From Microglena sp. YARC (taxonomy: Eukaryota; Chlorophyta; Chlorophyceae; Chlamydomonadales; Chlamydomonadaceae): 64,000 nt of DNA. Below the pieces are notes generated by a model. It was given only the letters and a program-made list of their open reading frames with translations. It made no database searches and was not told the origin of the DNA. Location of the stretch: contig CM039464.1 of NCBI GenBank assembly GCA_022414725.1, positions 2,626,528-2,690,527 of the forward strand, read 5' to 3'. Below are positions 47,339-57,690 of this stretch, piece by piece; position 1 is the first letter of the stretch, and each line of letters begins with the position of its first letter. The translations under genes were made by a program, and so were the position numbers.

Positions 47339-48193
47339 CTTTTTCGGTCGCCGTGGCTTGGATAGGTCTCACTTGTGGGGTTTTAAACATTTACTCGGTT
47401 AACGATTTCGACATGCGTTGAAAGAGGCCTACATCTTTCCTCGCTGCGCTGTGGTCCGAGCTCAGGTCCATTAGCAGTCTGCGGAAGCAAAACCCACAGA
47501 AACCCCCCAGAGCGAGGGAACATGGAGTTTCTTTTCAACGCCTGCGGCAGCCTGCACCCTGCTCAGCTGGTTCAACAGGTGTCCAGGGTGTTAAACATCT
47601 GTTTATGTACATCATTGGATAGACTTGTAGTTGTTGAGCAGGTATTCAGGAATGAACATTCCTGAATACCGGTATCCCAACCTGAACAGGTGCAGGCTGC
47701 CGTAGGTTATAATCTTCCCCAAAGCAAGCGAACGGGGAGGTTCCTTCAAAAGGGTTGAGGGTTCGAGTCCCTTCGTCTTCACTTTTTCGGTCGCCGTGGC
47801 TTGGATAGGTCTCACTTGTGGGGTTCTAAACATTTACTCGGTTAACGATTTCGACATGCGTTGAAAGAGGCCTACATCTTTCCTCGCTGCGCTGTGGTCC
47901 GAGCTCAGGTCCATTAGCAGTCTGCGGAAGCAAAACCCACAGAAACCCCCCAGAGCGAGGGAACATGGAGTTTCTTTTCAACGCCTGCGGCAGCCTGCAC
48001 CCTGCTCAGCTGGTTCAACAGGTGTCCAGGGTGTTAAACATCTGTTTATGTACATCATTGGATAGACTTGTAGTTGTTGAGCAGGTATTCAGGAATGAAC
48101 ATTCCTGAATACCGGTATCCCAACCTGAACAGGTGCAGGCTGCCGTAGGTTATAATCTTCCCCAAAGCAAGCGAACGGGGAGGTTCCTTCAAA
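47308..48193 (+). repeat. 443-bp tandem duplication starting inside the tRNA gene
   Basis: Unit 1 47308-47750 and unit 2 47751-48193 differ at only one position that I can see. The left breakpoint is in the 3' anticodon stem of tRNA-Arg, so unit 2 carries only the T-arm and acceptor 3' half and is not a tRNA gene. Each unit has a perfect hairpin, 14-bp stem and 2-nt loop (47641-47670; 48084-48113), within longer inverted arms (47541-47565 with 47681-47706). Function unknown. Confidence 0.9.
47340..47344 (+). terminator. Pol III terminator of tRNA-Arg
   Basis: TTTTT one base after the discriminator. Confidence 0.85.
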
Positions 48194-48385
48194 CCCTACG
48201 GCAACCTGCACCCTGCTCAGGTTGTTAAACAGGCGTCAAGGTGTTAAACACTTGTTTATATACATCATCGGTAGTTGTTGAACAGGTATTCGACTCGGTG
48301 TCTTGTCTGAACGCCTCTTTCTCAACCTGAACAGGTGCAAGCTGTCGTAGGTTATAACTTCTCCAGAGCAAGCAAACTACTTCAC
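48194..48385 (+). repeat. Diverged third partial copy of the 443-bp unit
   Basis: Matches the second half of the unit (CTACGGCAACCTGCACCC, ACATCATCGG, CTGAACAGGTGCAAGCTG). The central perfect hairpin is lost while the outer inverted arms are kept with changes on both sides. Confidence 0.7.
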
Positions 48386-48507
48386 GCCCCGTGGAAAGGG
48401 GGAACCAATTTAATTTAATACTTTCATATTATACTTGCCGCCTTGCGCTGGCCAAGAAAAGAGCCATTTCTGCATGAGTAGGCGCCCTTAGTTTTTTGTT
48501 TAACAGG

Positions 48508-48780
48508 ATATTCACCCCAGGAAGTGGGACCCAGTACACAAAACAGCGCCCACTGAGGATTTAGACTTAGAAGGAGGAGAAATGTAGTGCATAAGTAAGA
48601 CGGCCGACCAGGGTTGTTCAGGAGGACCCCCAGCTCTGCGTCCTGAGACGCAATTAATTGTATTGCCTACGTCCTGAGACACAACCAATTGTATAGCCTG
48701 CGTCCTGAGACGCAAACGACCCGCATCCGACCAGTAGCCTGCGTCTTGAGACTCAACCAACACACTGATGAGACTAGTGA
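48508..48780. repeat. DR-F copy and tandem TGCGTCCTGAGACGCA hairpins
   Basis: DR-F at 48508-48565, then several copies of a palindromic TGCGTC-CTGA-GACGCA motif spaced about 30-40 bp. The same motif cluster is at 53735-54000 together with GTTGTTCAGGAGGACC. Confidence 0.6.
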
Positions 48781-49245
48781 CGGGGGGGCGGGAGCGTGGG
48801 GCTGTGTGGTACAGGGGCCCCTGGTGTGGTAGGAGCGTTGGCGAGCGTAGGACAGATCTGTAATGAAGGTTGGATTTGGGCGGGCGCGGGCGCGCCCGCG
48901 AGCGATGGTTACCAGAGGGGAGGGTCCGGGCAGGTCCGGGTCCGCCGGGGGGTCCGCCCAGGGGGTCCGCCCCTGGTTGACACTGGGTTGACACGTTTGG
49001 TGTACAATCACAAGCGGTACGATGCGCCTTTCACGACACTCAAGTGGTGGTGCCCATTGTCACAGCCATGATGGGGGAACCATCATTCGACTAAAGCTCT
49101 ATACTACCCTATGAGACTGATCAGATAGCACTCAGCGACCGACAGACTTTGGAAATTGCATAACTAGAGTAGCTTCTCATCAACTCCGTTCTTAGTTACC
49201 CCCATTGACCCACCGACCGATCTAGAAGCTGCTCGCGTCTTAGCG
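48781..49245. other. No gene; GC-rich segment
   Basis: 48870-48975 is GC-rich with repeated GGTCCG/GGGGGTCCGCCC motifs. Nothing else is seen before the next candidate gene. Confidence 0.35.
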
Positions 49246-49390
49246 ATGGCCCCCAAAGGAGCTTCTAAATCGAAAAAGAAGCGAGAAGCTTCACCCGCAA
49301 TTGCTACCCCCGCCGAACATTCGGTCCGCGGAGCAAGTAAAGATGAGACTGAGCGCAAACGAGGCGATTCGGCAGCCACAAGCGGCCGAG
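49246..49390 (+). CDS. Candidate exon 1 of the DWWE small membrane protein gene
   Basis: ATG at 49246 opens a Lys/Ala/Ser-rich frame (MAPKGASKSKKKREASPAI...). At 49391 a GTGCGA donor in phase 1 follows CGAG, and the acceptor CAG at 49992 gives the matching phase. The unspliced frame would instead run to 49563 as a 105-residue protein of no known family. The join is inference. Confidence 0.4.
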
Positions 49391-49992
49391 GTGCGATTAA
49401 TTGCCTTCATCACATTCAAAAGCATCAAGGAGCTGTTGAAAAGATGTTTGAATCCGAAGCACCAACAACTTTGATGATGCCTCCGGAAGTGATGCATGAA
49501 CTCGTTTCTGGGTGCAATGAATCATCAAAACGCAACACAAAGCCCCCTGTTCTACACACATGATCAACTGTTTAGTCCAGGCCAGAATATGCAGGTATTC
49601 TATATAGTGACATTCCAGCCAGTCAGTCAGTCTTCCTCCATGTTCAAATATCCTCCTAACCCGCCTACTCACCTCCCACTCACATGCTAGTTTCCTTCCC
49701 TCAAAATAACTTTTTCCATTTTGATAGAAAAGCAAAATCTATGTGACCTTCCAGGAGCCCAGACCATTTTATATGCCAGGTGGTGTAATCATGCATACGA
49801 GCAGTACAGTGCTCGTGTGATCATGCATATAAGCAGTACAGTGCTAGTGTGATCATGTATATGAGCAACACAGTGATCATGCGCATTAGTAATACAGTGA
49901 TCACTCGCACTCACACTCACACACATGCAAACACACCTCTATCTCCCCCCCTCATATGCGCACCAGAACTCATTTTGTTCATATGCCTGCAG
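49391..49992 (+). other. Candidate intron with a small minisatellite
   Basis: A motif of about 33 bp (GTGATCATGCATATAAGCA, GTACAGTGCTAGT) is repeated about four times at 49787-49905. A pyrimidine-rich CTCTATCTCCCCCCCTC precedes the 3' end. Confidence 0.4.
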
Positions 49993-50267
49993 GCCATCAC
50001 GTGCAACTCACACCATTGAACGGGCCCCCAGACAGCTTTGAAGAGATGCGTGCCAGGTGGGCGAAGCCCTCCTCTCTATTGGGTAGACTGAAATACGAAA
50101 TCCTTCAAGCCAAGTTGAGACTAGACTTCATTTTGGGTCCCTACTTCTTCGATTGGTGGGAGAGCCTTCTCATGTATACTGTTATCATCATTCTCGTCTT
50201 GCTGATCGCATACGGAGCATACAGGCAGGTGACACATGCATTTGAATTCATCAGCGGTCAGCAATGA
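49993..50267 (+). CDS. Small membrane protein, likely small subunit of serine palmitoyltransferase type
   Basis: Frame open from an ATG at 49956 (103 residues) or, by splicing, from 49993 (about 139 residues with exon 1). It ends LRLDFILGPYFFDWWESLL, then one hydrophobic helix (MYTVIIILVLLIAYGAY) and a short polar tail. A DWWE motif directly before a single transmembrane helix, with Tyr and Arg at its end, is the hallmark of the plant-type small subunit (SPT_ssu-like family), which activates the LCB1/LCB2 enzyme in the endoplasmic reticulum for sphingolipid synthesis. The N-terminal extension is longer than usual for that family. Decayed copies of its 3' end follow downstream. An unrelated one-helix protein is the alternative. 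Confidence 0.55.
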
Positions 50268-50745
50268 TGATGGTGGTGGTGAGATCGCAGGCAGTGCAAG
50301 CAGCTAAAGGGGGGCCGCCCATGTGTGCGGTTGTCATCACACATGTCTTGCTCATCACCTACGCAGCATACAGGCAAGTGACGCATGCATTTGGGATCAC
50401 CAGCAGGCAGCAATCATGATGGTGACGACATTGCAGGCAGCTAAAGGAGGTGCTAAAAGAGCTTCTCATGGGTTCACTCATCATCATGCTCATCTTCCTC
50501 ATCGTGTATGAAGAGTGCAGCCAGGTGTTGCATGCATTTGAATTCATCAGCGGGCAGCAATGATGATGGTGGTGGCGTCCCAGGCATCCAGAGTGGGCTG
50601 CTCAAACCGGTGCTCATCATCAGATAAATCTTGCTCGTCACGTTCCGAGCATACACACAAGAGACACATGCTATTGAATGCATCAATGGGCAGCAATGAC
50701 GATTGTGGCGGCGGCGGCAAAGGAACCAGGGAGATCTGGTCAAGC
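50268..50745 (+). repeat. Three decayed copies of the preceding exon's 3' end
   Basis: Segments at about 50325-50418, 50460-50575 and 50610-50700 repeat the exon end (ATCATCATTCTCGTCTTGCTG, ATACAGGCAGGTGACACATG, ATTCATCAGCGG...CAGCAATGATGATGGTGG). All have lost the reading frame. Confidence 0.6.
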
Positions 50746-50749
50746 TTGC

Positions 50750-51790
50750 TCCCATCACTCAGCCGTCGTTGAGCACCACACACACGAGCCTGACTTCAAA
50801 ATATAGTCTGCAGCATGGATGTGCCTGGGCGTCAGTGGCAGTAGTGTTGCTGCATGCAGCACTACTGCCAGCTGTGAGATCTGCCCAAGCTTGGTCCTAC
50901 CCCTCTGCCGTCGTTGCGCAACACGCACACGAGCCTGGCTTTAAAATACAGCGTGCAGCATGGATGTGCCTGGGCAGCAATGACAATAGTGTTGCCACAT
51001 GCAGCTGGGAGATGTGCCCAAGCTTGCTACTACTCCTCTGCCGTTGTTGCGCACCACACACACGAGCCTGGCTTCAAAATATAACGTGCAGCATGGATGT
51101 GTCAGGGCAGCAGTGACAATAGTGTTGCCACATGCAGGTGGGAGATGTGCCCAAGCTTGCTACTACTCCTCTGCCGTCGTTGCGCACCACACACACAAGC
51201 CTGGCTTCAACATACAGCGTGCAGCATGGATGTGCCTGGGCAGCAATGACAATAGTGTTGCCACATGCAGCTGGGAGATGTGCCCAAGCTTGCTACTGCT
51301 CCTCTGCCGTTGTTGCGCACCACACACACAAGCCTGGCTCCAACATACAGCGTGCAGCATGGATGTGCCTGGGCAGCAATGACAATAGTGTTGCCACATG
51401 CAGCTGGGAGATGTGCCCAAGCTTGCTACAGCTCCTCTGCCGTTGTTGCGCACCACACACACAAGCCTGGCTTCAAAATATAGCGTGCAGCATGGATGTG
51501 TCAGGGCAGCAGTGACAATAGTGTTGCCACCTGCAGCTGGGAGATGTGCCCAAGCTTGCTACTACTCCTCTGCCGTCGTTGCGCACCACACACACGAGCC
51601 TGGTTTCAAAATATAGCGTGCAGCATGGATGTGTCAGGGCAGCAGTGACAATAGTGTTGCCACCTGCAGCTGGGAGATGTGCCCAAGCTTGCTACTACTA
51701 CTCTGCCGTCGTTGCGCACCACACACAGGAGCCTGAATTAAAAATACAGCGTGCAGCATGGATGTGCCTGGGCAGCAATGATGATGGTGG
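50750..51790 (+). repeat. Minisatellite, 133-bp unit, about 8 copies
   Basis: CAGCATGGATGTG recurs at about 50811, 50956, 51089, 51222, 51355, 51488, 51621 and 51754. Units contain GGGAGATGTGCCCAAGCTTG and CTCTGCCGTCGTTGCGCACC. 133 is not a multiple of 3, so the overlapping frames of about 127 codons are artefacts. It ends with CAGCAATGATGATGGTGG as the exon copies do. Confidence 0.85.
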
Positions 51791-51811
51791 TGACGACAAA
51801 CGTGGCAGGTT

Positions 51812-51912
51812 TATTGAAATTGAAATTGTTACATCTGTTTAATACAGTTACTCACAGGACGTGATGTTAAGGACACCACAGTGTAAGCCGGAGCTAGCTA
51901 TAGTCACCGTGG
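51812..51912 (+). repeat. Dispersed repeat DR-E, copy 2
   Basis: Matches 46613-46710. Confidence 0.7.
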
Positions 51913-52027
51913 CAGGTTTAGATTTATATAGGTTCGCATGGATATTGGATATGCAATTGGATTGATATGGATATTAAATATGGGTATCCCGGTTCGGCGA
52001 CTGATTCAATGCTTGATCATTTCGCTG

Positions 52028-52192
52028 GACTGAAGAAGGTGCTGGGTTCGAATCCCTACGGATGCGCTTTAGTGTTTGCGGTTGCTGTCAACCGCCATGG
52101 TAGCACTGTCCAGGTAAAGTGGCAGCCCGTTCTCTACCGCCGTAAGACAGGGCTCCCTTAATACCATGTCACACCAGGCGTTATCATTCCCT
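52028..52192 (+). mobile_element. tRNA-derived SINE family 1, copy 2
   Basis: B-box GGTTCGAATCCC at about 52045, then TTTAGTGTTTGCGGTTGCTG and the CCCTTAATACCATGTCACAC end. The A-box part has diverged. Confidence 0.58.
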
Positions 52193-52486
52193 TTTTTATT
52201 GAATATGGGTATACATGCAGATATGTGTTTAGGCATAGATACAGGCCTGGGTTTAGATTTCGATTTCGATATGGTTATGAGTCATAACGTGATGTATTAG
52301 TAAAGATGTAGTTACATTATACATCAATCAGAGCATGTCTACGTTAGGTGTAGCTGGGTAAAGATGTATTATAGTATAGATAAATTATATGCTTTTTGAC
52401 AATGCGTGAAGTCGAGGGCTGTCGGCAGATATGCTTTATGTCAAGGTGTGAAGTTGAGGGCTGTCAGAAGAGACAGATACTTAGTC
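52193..52486. other. No gene; short AT-rich repeats
   Basis: GAAGTCGAGGGCTGTC occurs twice (about 52408 and 52450). Nothing else. Confidence 0.3.
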
Positions 52487-52650
52487 CATCTCAATTAAAT
52501 TATCACTGTAGCATGAACTCAGGGCCCCTGTCGGTAAAACGATTGTTTGAGGTTCAGTTCATCAATGCTTTTTCTTGTTAGCCCTTCCTGTCACTGTTGG
52601 GCAAGTCCCTTCAGCCTATTTGACTATCCCTGGATTGTAACATACATACA
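52487..52650 (+). repeat. Dispersed SINE-like repeat DR-B, longest copy
   Basis: Runs from AATTAAATTATCACTGTAGC, past GAACTCAGGGCCCCTGTCGG and TTCAGTTCATCAATGC, to GGATTGTAACATACATAC. Confidence 0.68.
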
Positions 52651-53057
52651 GTCTCCAAGCATGACTAGGGAACGACAATAGGATATTATATGATATTATG
52701 TCATCATATGATATCATATGATGCCGGCAGTCTGACTAGGCTAAAGTTACCATTTTATCATGTGATGCAGTTTGTATGATAATTTGTGTGATGATAATTT
52801 CCAGAGGTGTATTCATAGATGCTTTCGTGGTTGGCCCAAGTGCAAGCAAACGGGCTTGCCCCCTCGACCTCATGTCTCGTAATAAGGCGCATTATTTATT
52901 TATTTACGTACCGATCTTCATTTATGCTAGTGCACATGCATCCGGGGGTACATAATCAAGTGCCGTATATCATAAGATGAATATACCAATATGCATAAAC
53001 AGATACAGTATCAGATATATGCATAGATACAATATAGATACATAAGCATATCCCTAA
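52651..53057. other. No gene; ATATCATATGATAT palindromes
   Basis: 52680-52800 shares ATATCATATGATGCCGGCAG and TAGTCAGAC-type motifs with 58735-58830. Confidence 0.4.
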
Positions 53058-53310
53058 ACGGCTGACACGTCCGCCAACTGTTTCGTTACTAACTGGCTTC
53101 GGTCAACTCCATTGCCACCTGTCGTTCCGTTAGCCAACACTCTTCGCCAATTTTCCGTGTTGCTTGCGACACTGCCTAGGACTTGTCCACCCAGTATGTA
53201 TGTATGTATGTATGTTACAGTCCAGAGGTAAGCCAAATAGGCTTAAGGGACTTTCCCAACCGTACAGGAAGGGCTTAAAAAGAACAAGCACTGATGAATT
53301 GAGCCCCAAA
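53058..53310 (+). repeat. DR-C copy followed by DR-B copy
   Basis: DR-C to about 53190, then (GTAT)n and DR-B (GTTACAGTCCAGAGG...CAGGAAGGGCTTAAA). Confidence 0.6.
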
Positions 53311-53619
53311 CTAAATTGCTCCCAGACTATATTGGTTACACTTTGGAGGAGTCCCAGCCTCCCAGGGCATGCTTCAGAGCGGACACGGTTCGCTAGGCAG
53401 GTCGAGTTCGATTCCAGACAAAACCAATATTCAGCGCGGCTGCCCGGGTTGATTGGCTGGGGCGGTATCTTTCTCAACCCTATTTGATGAGATGAACAAA
53501 TGCCTTCTACGTGAAGACTGAAGAGCACATCTGTAAATGTTGATGTTTAATAGCATGATCTATCAGCCTCCAGGGTGTGCACCAGAGTTGTTCTGGGGAC
53601 TCCAAAATGTGCATCATTA

Positions 53620-54005
53620 CATTAAATGTTCGAGTCTGCTTGACACCGCGCGGGTGTATGAGACTCAGTGCTTTAAACAAAAAGAAAAAGCACCCACAAA
53701 GCAAAAAAACCCATTACATCAGGGGTGTGAATTCATGAGACGCAAGCAACTGGTTTAATAATCTGTGTCAGCGACAGTGCGACGCAACGGACCCCCCCTA
53801 GAGCTGTGTCGCGCAATGCGCAGCGTGTAGAACAACCCTGGTGCTCATCAGGGTTGTTCAGGAGGACCCCAGCTCTGCATCCTGAGATGCAACCCATTTT
53901 ACAGCCTGCGTGAGACGCAACCAATTTCATAGCCTGCGTCCTGAGTCGCAATCGACCCATAGCCTGAGTCCTGCGACGGAACGGACCCTCCCCACGTTGC
54001 GTCTG
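53620..54005 (+). repeat. DR-A copy 3 followed by TGCGTC hairpin cluster
   Basis: DR-A to about 53728; then CTGCGTCCTGAGTCGC-like palindromes and GTTGTTCAGGAGGACC as at 48620. Confidence 0.6.
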
Positions 54006-54480
54006 AATCCCTTTAGCCTATGTGGCCTACCCCTGGGCTGTAACAACATACCGGTACAAACAACCTACATACAACGATGGCTACACAGGAGTAGCTTTGC
54101 ACGATTCGCTTCTTTATTGCACATTAAATATGGTAATAAAGAGGAATCATTGGGCTCTCACTTGGGATACGGCAATCGGGTTCTAATACTTTCTCCTCAT
54201 ATTCAAACAAGGCTTAGTCAGTTCATTCAAAAGTCAAAATCAACATGGTGTTCATCTTCAACGATTATATAATCAAATATTCACATAGCCTTCCACTATA
54301 TGTATGTATGTATGTATTTATGTTACAGTTCAGAGTTAGGCCCAATAGACTAAAGGGACTTGCCCAACCATGGCTGGAGGGGCTTTAACGAAAAAGCATT
54401 GACGAACATCGTTCTACCTGAGAGGGCCCTGAGTTCGTGCTAGTGTGCTACAGTGATCATTTAATTGTACGATATAATTA
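54006..54480. repeat. Two DR-B copies, opposite orientations
   Basis: About 53998-54046 (plus, partial) and about 54317-54470 (minus, with (GTAT)n). No gene between. Confidence 0.55.
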
Positions 54481-54903
54481 AATCATCATCTCATTATATT
54501 TCATGCTTAATTTGTCACAGATCAGATTGGATTGGATCGTTGCAATATTTTTTAGCAGACTCTGGCTGTACTCACCACCTTCCAGTATCCCGTCCCCTGC
54601 GATTGTGCCACCATAGTCGCGTATGTACGTACCACGATCGCGATCGTGCGTGTACATAACTACATAAGTACGTTCCGAGTACGTTCCATCAGCGTATCAT
54701 CAACGCCCCCGACGCCCTCCTCGAAAGTCACGTTAGGGGCGCAGACACTCTGGGTGGACCTTGACAACCCGCACCAATCACCTTATCACAATTCCTTAAT
54801 TTACGCCGACTTGGCGAACTGTTTTTCTTTTCAATCAACCCAGTTACCTCCATTGTCGATCCGATACAAGCATCTTCATTATCGTGCTAGTCATGCAGCG
54901 AAT

Positions 54904-55028
54904 ATGAAACGAGCAACCCCAGAAACGCCAGCAGAAGCGCAGGGCACGCGTGCGGGTGGCGACAAAGGCGACTCAGACGACGACCTCACCAAATTTTACA
55001 AAGCATGGGCGTGGAAGCGAGAGCATCG
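54904..55028 (+). CDS. Possible first exon of an unknown gene
   Basis: ATG at 54904 opens MKRATPETPAEAQGTRAGG, an acidic stretch and LTKFYKAWAWKREH. At 55029 a GTGAGC donor follows. The frame is also open upstream to 54646. No family recognised. Its 3' end with the donor recurs downstream as an array, which argues that this was a real exon edge. No acceptor or second exon was found in the window. Confidence 0.3.
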
Positions 55029-55594
55029 GTGAGCAGACCGATGTTGGGCTGGTGTTAGGCCGACCGATTGCATGGGCATGGCCGCGGGAGCATTGGTTGG
55101 TATACAGATGTGTGGCCCTAGAAGGACCGATGTTGGGGGGATGTAAGACCGACCTAGTGCATGGACATGGGAGGGAGAGCATTGGTGAGTATACTAATCC
55201 AGACTACTGCGTGGCCTAAGTAGGACCAATGTTTGGGGGATGTAAGGCCTATGGCATGGGCAGTGATAGGGGACTTCTTACATGTATTAAATGGTGTTGT
55301 TGGTGGTCGTGGTGGTGAAGGTGGTGTTGGTGGCGGTTTTGGAAGTGGTGGTAGTGGTGTGTATAGCATGGGCATGGACGGGGAATTTTGCATGTAGCAA
55401 ATGGTGGTGGTGGTGGTGGTCGTGGAGGTGAAGGTGGTGGTGGTAGTGGTGGTGGTGGTGTGCAAGTTAAGTTGGTGGTGGTGGTGGTGGTGGTGAGCAT
55501 AGCATGGGCCTGGACAGGGGACTTTTTGTATATAGTAAATGGTGGTGGTGGTGCTGGAGGTGAAGGTGGTGATGGTGGTGGTGTGCAGGTGAAG

Positions 55595-55645
<51 letters not shown>

Positions 55646-56100
55646 TGTATAGCATGGGCATGGACAGGGGACCTTTTGTATATAGTAAATGGTGGTGGTG
55701 GTGCTGGAGGTGAAGGTGGTGGTGGTGGTGGTGTGCAGGTGAAGTTCGTGGTGGTGGTGGTGTGTATAGCATGGGCCTGGGCAGGGGACATTTTGTATAT
55801 AGTAAATGGTCGTGGTGGTGCTGGAGGTGAAGGTGGTGGTGGTGTGCAGGTGAAGTTCGTGGTGGCGTGCATAGCATGGGCATGGACAGGGGACTTTTTG
55901 TTTACAGTGAATGGTGGTGGTGGTGCTGGAGGTGAAGGTGGTGGTGGTGGTGGTGGAAGTGTTGTTGTTGGTGGTGTGCATAGCATGGGCATGGACAGGG
56001 GAATTTTTGTTTATAGTGAATGGTGGTGGTGGTGAAGGTGGTGGTGGTGGTGGTGGAAGTGTTGTTGTTGGTGGTGTGCATAGCATCTACATGGGCAGGC
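55003..56100 (+). repeat. Array of about a dozen units carrying the exon's donor end, with (GGT)n
   Basis: GCATGGGCATGG(A/C) recurs at about 55003, 55069, 55159, 55253, 55369 and then every 100-120 bp to 56085. Later units add AGGGGACTTTTTGTATATAG and (GGT)n/(GTT)n tracts. The early units keep GAGCATTGGTGAGTATAC, a donor-like junction. Long Thr/Pro frames on minus are artefacts. Confidence 0.75.
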
Positions 56101-56104
56101 GATT

Positions 56105-56330
56105 TTTGGCGGAGCACCCCCTTCTGGGGGGCGGGAGCCCCCAGTGTTACCCATTTGTCCGTTCGACCGACCATCCATCCATCCATCCATCTGACAGCGA
56201 TGAAGCCTGACACGTCAGCCAACGGTCTCGTAATTGACTCGCTTCCGTTGCCACCTGTCGCTCCCTCGCGATCACTCTCCGCCATTTTTTAGCGTCGCAG
56301 GCGACGCTGCATAAAACTTGTTTGCATGCA
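56105..56330 (+). repeat. Dispersed repeat DR-C, copy 5
   Basis: GGCGGAGCACCCCCTTCTGG, TGAAGCCTGACACGTCAGCC, GTTGCCACCTGTCGCTCC and GCGTCGCAGGCGACGC. Confidence 0.62.
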
Positions 56331-56379
56331 TGTATTAAAATGCATTCAACAGCTGCAATTTGGTGTTGTTACAGTAATA

Positions 56380-56525
56380 CAGTCCAGGGGTGGGACAAGT
56401 AGGCTAGAGGGACTTCATTAACCATGAAAAGAGGGCTATAACAAATATCACTAATAAACTGAACCTCAAACAATCGTTTTACTGGCGGGGGCCCTGAGTT
56501 CGTGCTACTGTGACAACAATTTAAT
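56380..56525 (-). repeat. Dispersed SINE-like repeat DR-B, copy
   Basis: CAGTCCAGGGGTGGGACAAG through GGGCCCTGAGTTCGTGCTAC. Confidence 0.62.
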
Positions 56526-56559
56526 TCTTTGTAGTAATATTCAATGGTAGGGCTCGAAG

Positions 56560-56716
56560 AAAGAAGAAGGAGCGGGATTCGAATCTCTACGGGTACGCTT
56601 TAGTGTTTGCGGTCGCTGTCAACCGCCACGGTAGCGTTGTCCAGGTAAAGTAGCTGCCCGTTCTCTATCGCCGTAAGACAGGACTCCTTTAATACCACTC
56701 CCCACCAGGCGCTGTC
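56560..56716 (+). mobile_element. tRNA-derived SINE family 1, copy 3
   Basis: GGGATTCGAATCTCTACGGG (B-box), TTTAGTGTTTGCGGTCGCTG, and the end CCTTTAATACCACTC. Confidence 0.58.
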
Positions 56717-56799
56717 ATTTCATTTTTATATGAGGGTGGCTTAAATTGGTCGTACTGGAGTGAATCGTGTGAAATTGACTCTGTTTATCCACAAATGTA

Positions 56800-57690
56800 A
56801 AGGGGGGGAGATGTGAGGTGTAGGTGCTCATGCATGTGGTGCAGGGGGTGACCTGGCGAGAGGAGATGTGAGTTGTAGGTGCTCATGCATGTGGTGCAGG
56901 GGGTGACCTGGCGAGAGGAGATGTGAGGTGTAGGTGCTTATGCATGTGGTGCAGGGGGTGACCTGGCAAGAGGAGATGTGAGGTGTAGGTGCTCATGCAT
57001 GTGGTGCAGGGGTGACCTGGCGAGAGGAGATGTGAGGTGTAGGTGCTTATGCATGTGGTGCAGGGGGTGACCTGGCGAGAGGAGATGTGAGGTGTAGGTG
57101 CTTATGCATGTGGTGCAGGGGGTGACCTGGCGAGAGGAGATGTGAGGTGTAGGTGCTCATGCATGTGGTGCAGGGGGTGACCTGGCGAGAGGAGATGTGA
57201 GGTGTAGGTGCTTATGCATGTGGTGCAGGGGGTGACCTGGCAAGAGGAGATGTGAGGTGTAGGTGCTCATGCATGTGGTGCAGGGGGTGACCTGGCGAGA
57301 GGAGATGTGAGGTGTAGGTGCTTATGCATGTGGTGCAGGGGGTGACCTGGCGAGAGGAGATGTGAGGTGTAGGTGCTTATGCATGTGGTGCAGGGGGTGA
57401 CCTGGCGAGAGGAGATGTGAGGTGTAGGTGCTCATGCATGTGGTGCAGGGGGTGACCTGGCGAGAGGAGATGTGAGGTGTAGGTGCTTATGCATGTGGTG
57501 CAGGGGGTGACCTGGCGAGAGGAGATGTGAGGTGTAGGTGCTTATGCATGTGGTGCAGGGGGTGACCTGGCGAGAGGAGATGTGAGGTGTAGGTGCTCAT
57601 GCATGTGGTGCAGGGGGTGACCTGGCAAGAGGAGATGTGAGGTGTAGGTGCTCATGCATGTGGTGCAGGGGGTCAGCAGCAACCTGGTGG
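56800..57690 (+). repeat. Minisatellite, 55-bp unit, about 16 copies with trimer order
   Basis: Unit AGGAGATGTGAGGTGTAGGT / GCTCATGCATGTGGTGCAGG / GGGTGACCTGGCGAG. Variants GCTCATG and GCTTATG alternate mostly in a C-T-T order, giving a 165-bp higher-order repeat. Confidence 0.9.

Noticed and set aside
47751..47790. Second tRNA-Arg gene
   Set aside because: Only the T-arm and 3' acceptor strand are present; the 5' half is replaced by the end of unit 1.
53395..53415. tRNA gene suggested by GAGTTCGATTCC
   Set aside because: No acceptor, D-arm or anticodon stem could be folded around it.
55154..56086. 310-codon Thr/Pro/Ser-rich minus frame
   Set aside because: Product of (GGT)n repeats; the opposite strand shows the unit structure derived from an exon edge.
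56800..57690. CRISPR array
   Set aside because: Units are contiguous without unique spacers, and the DNA is eukaryotic.
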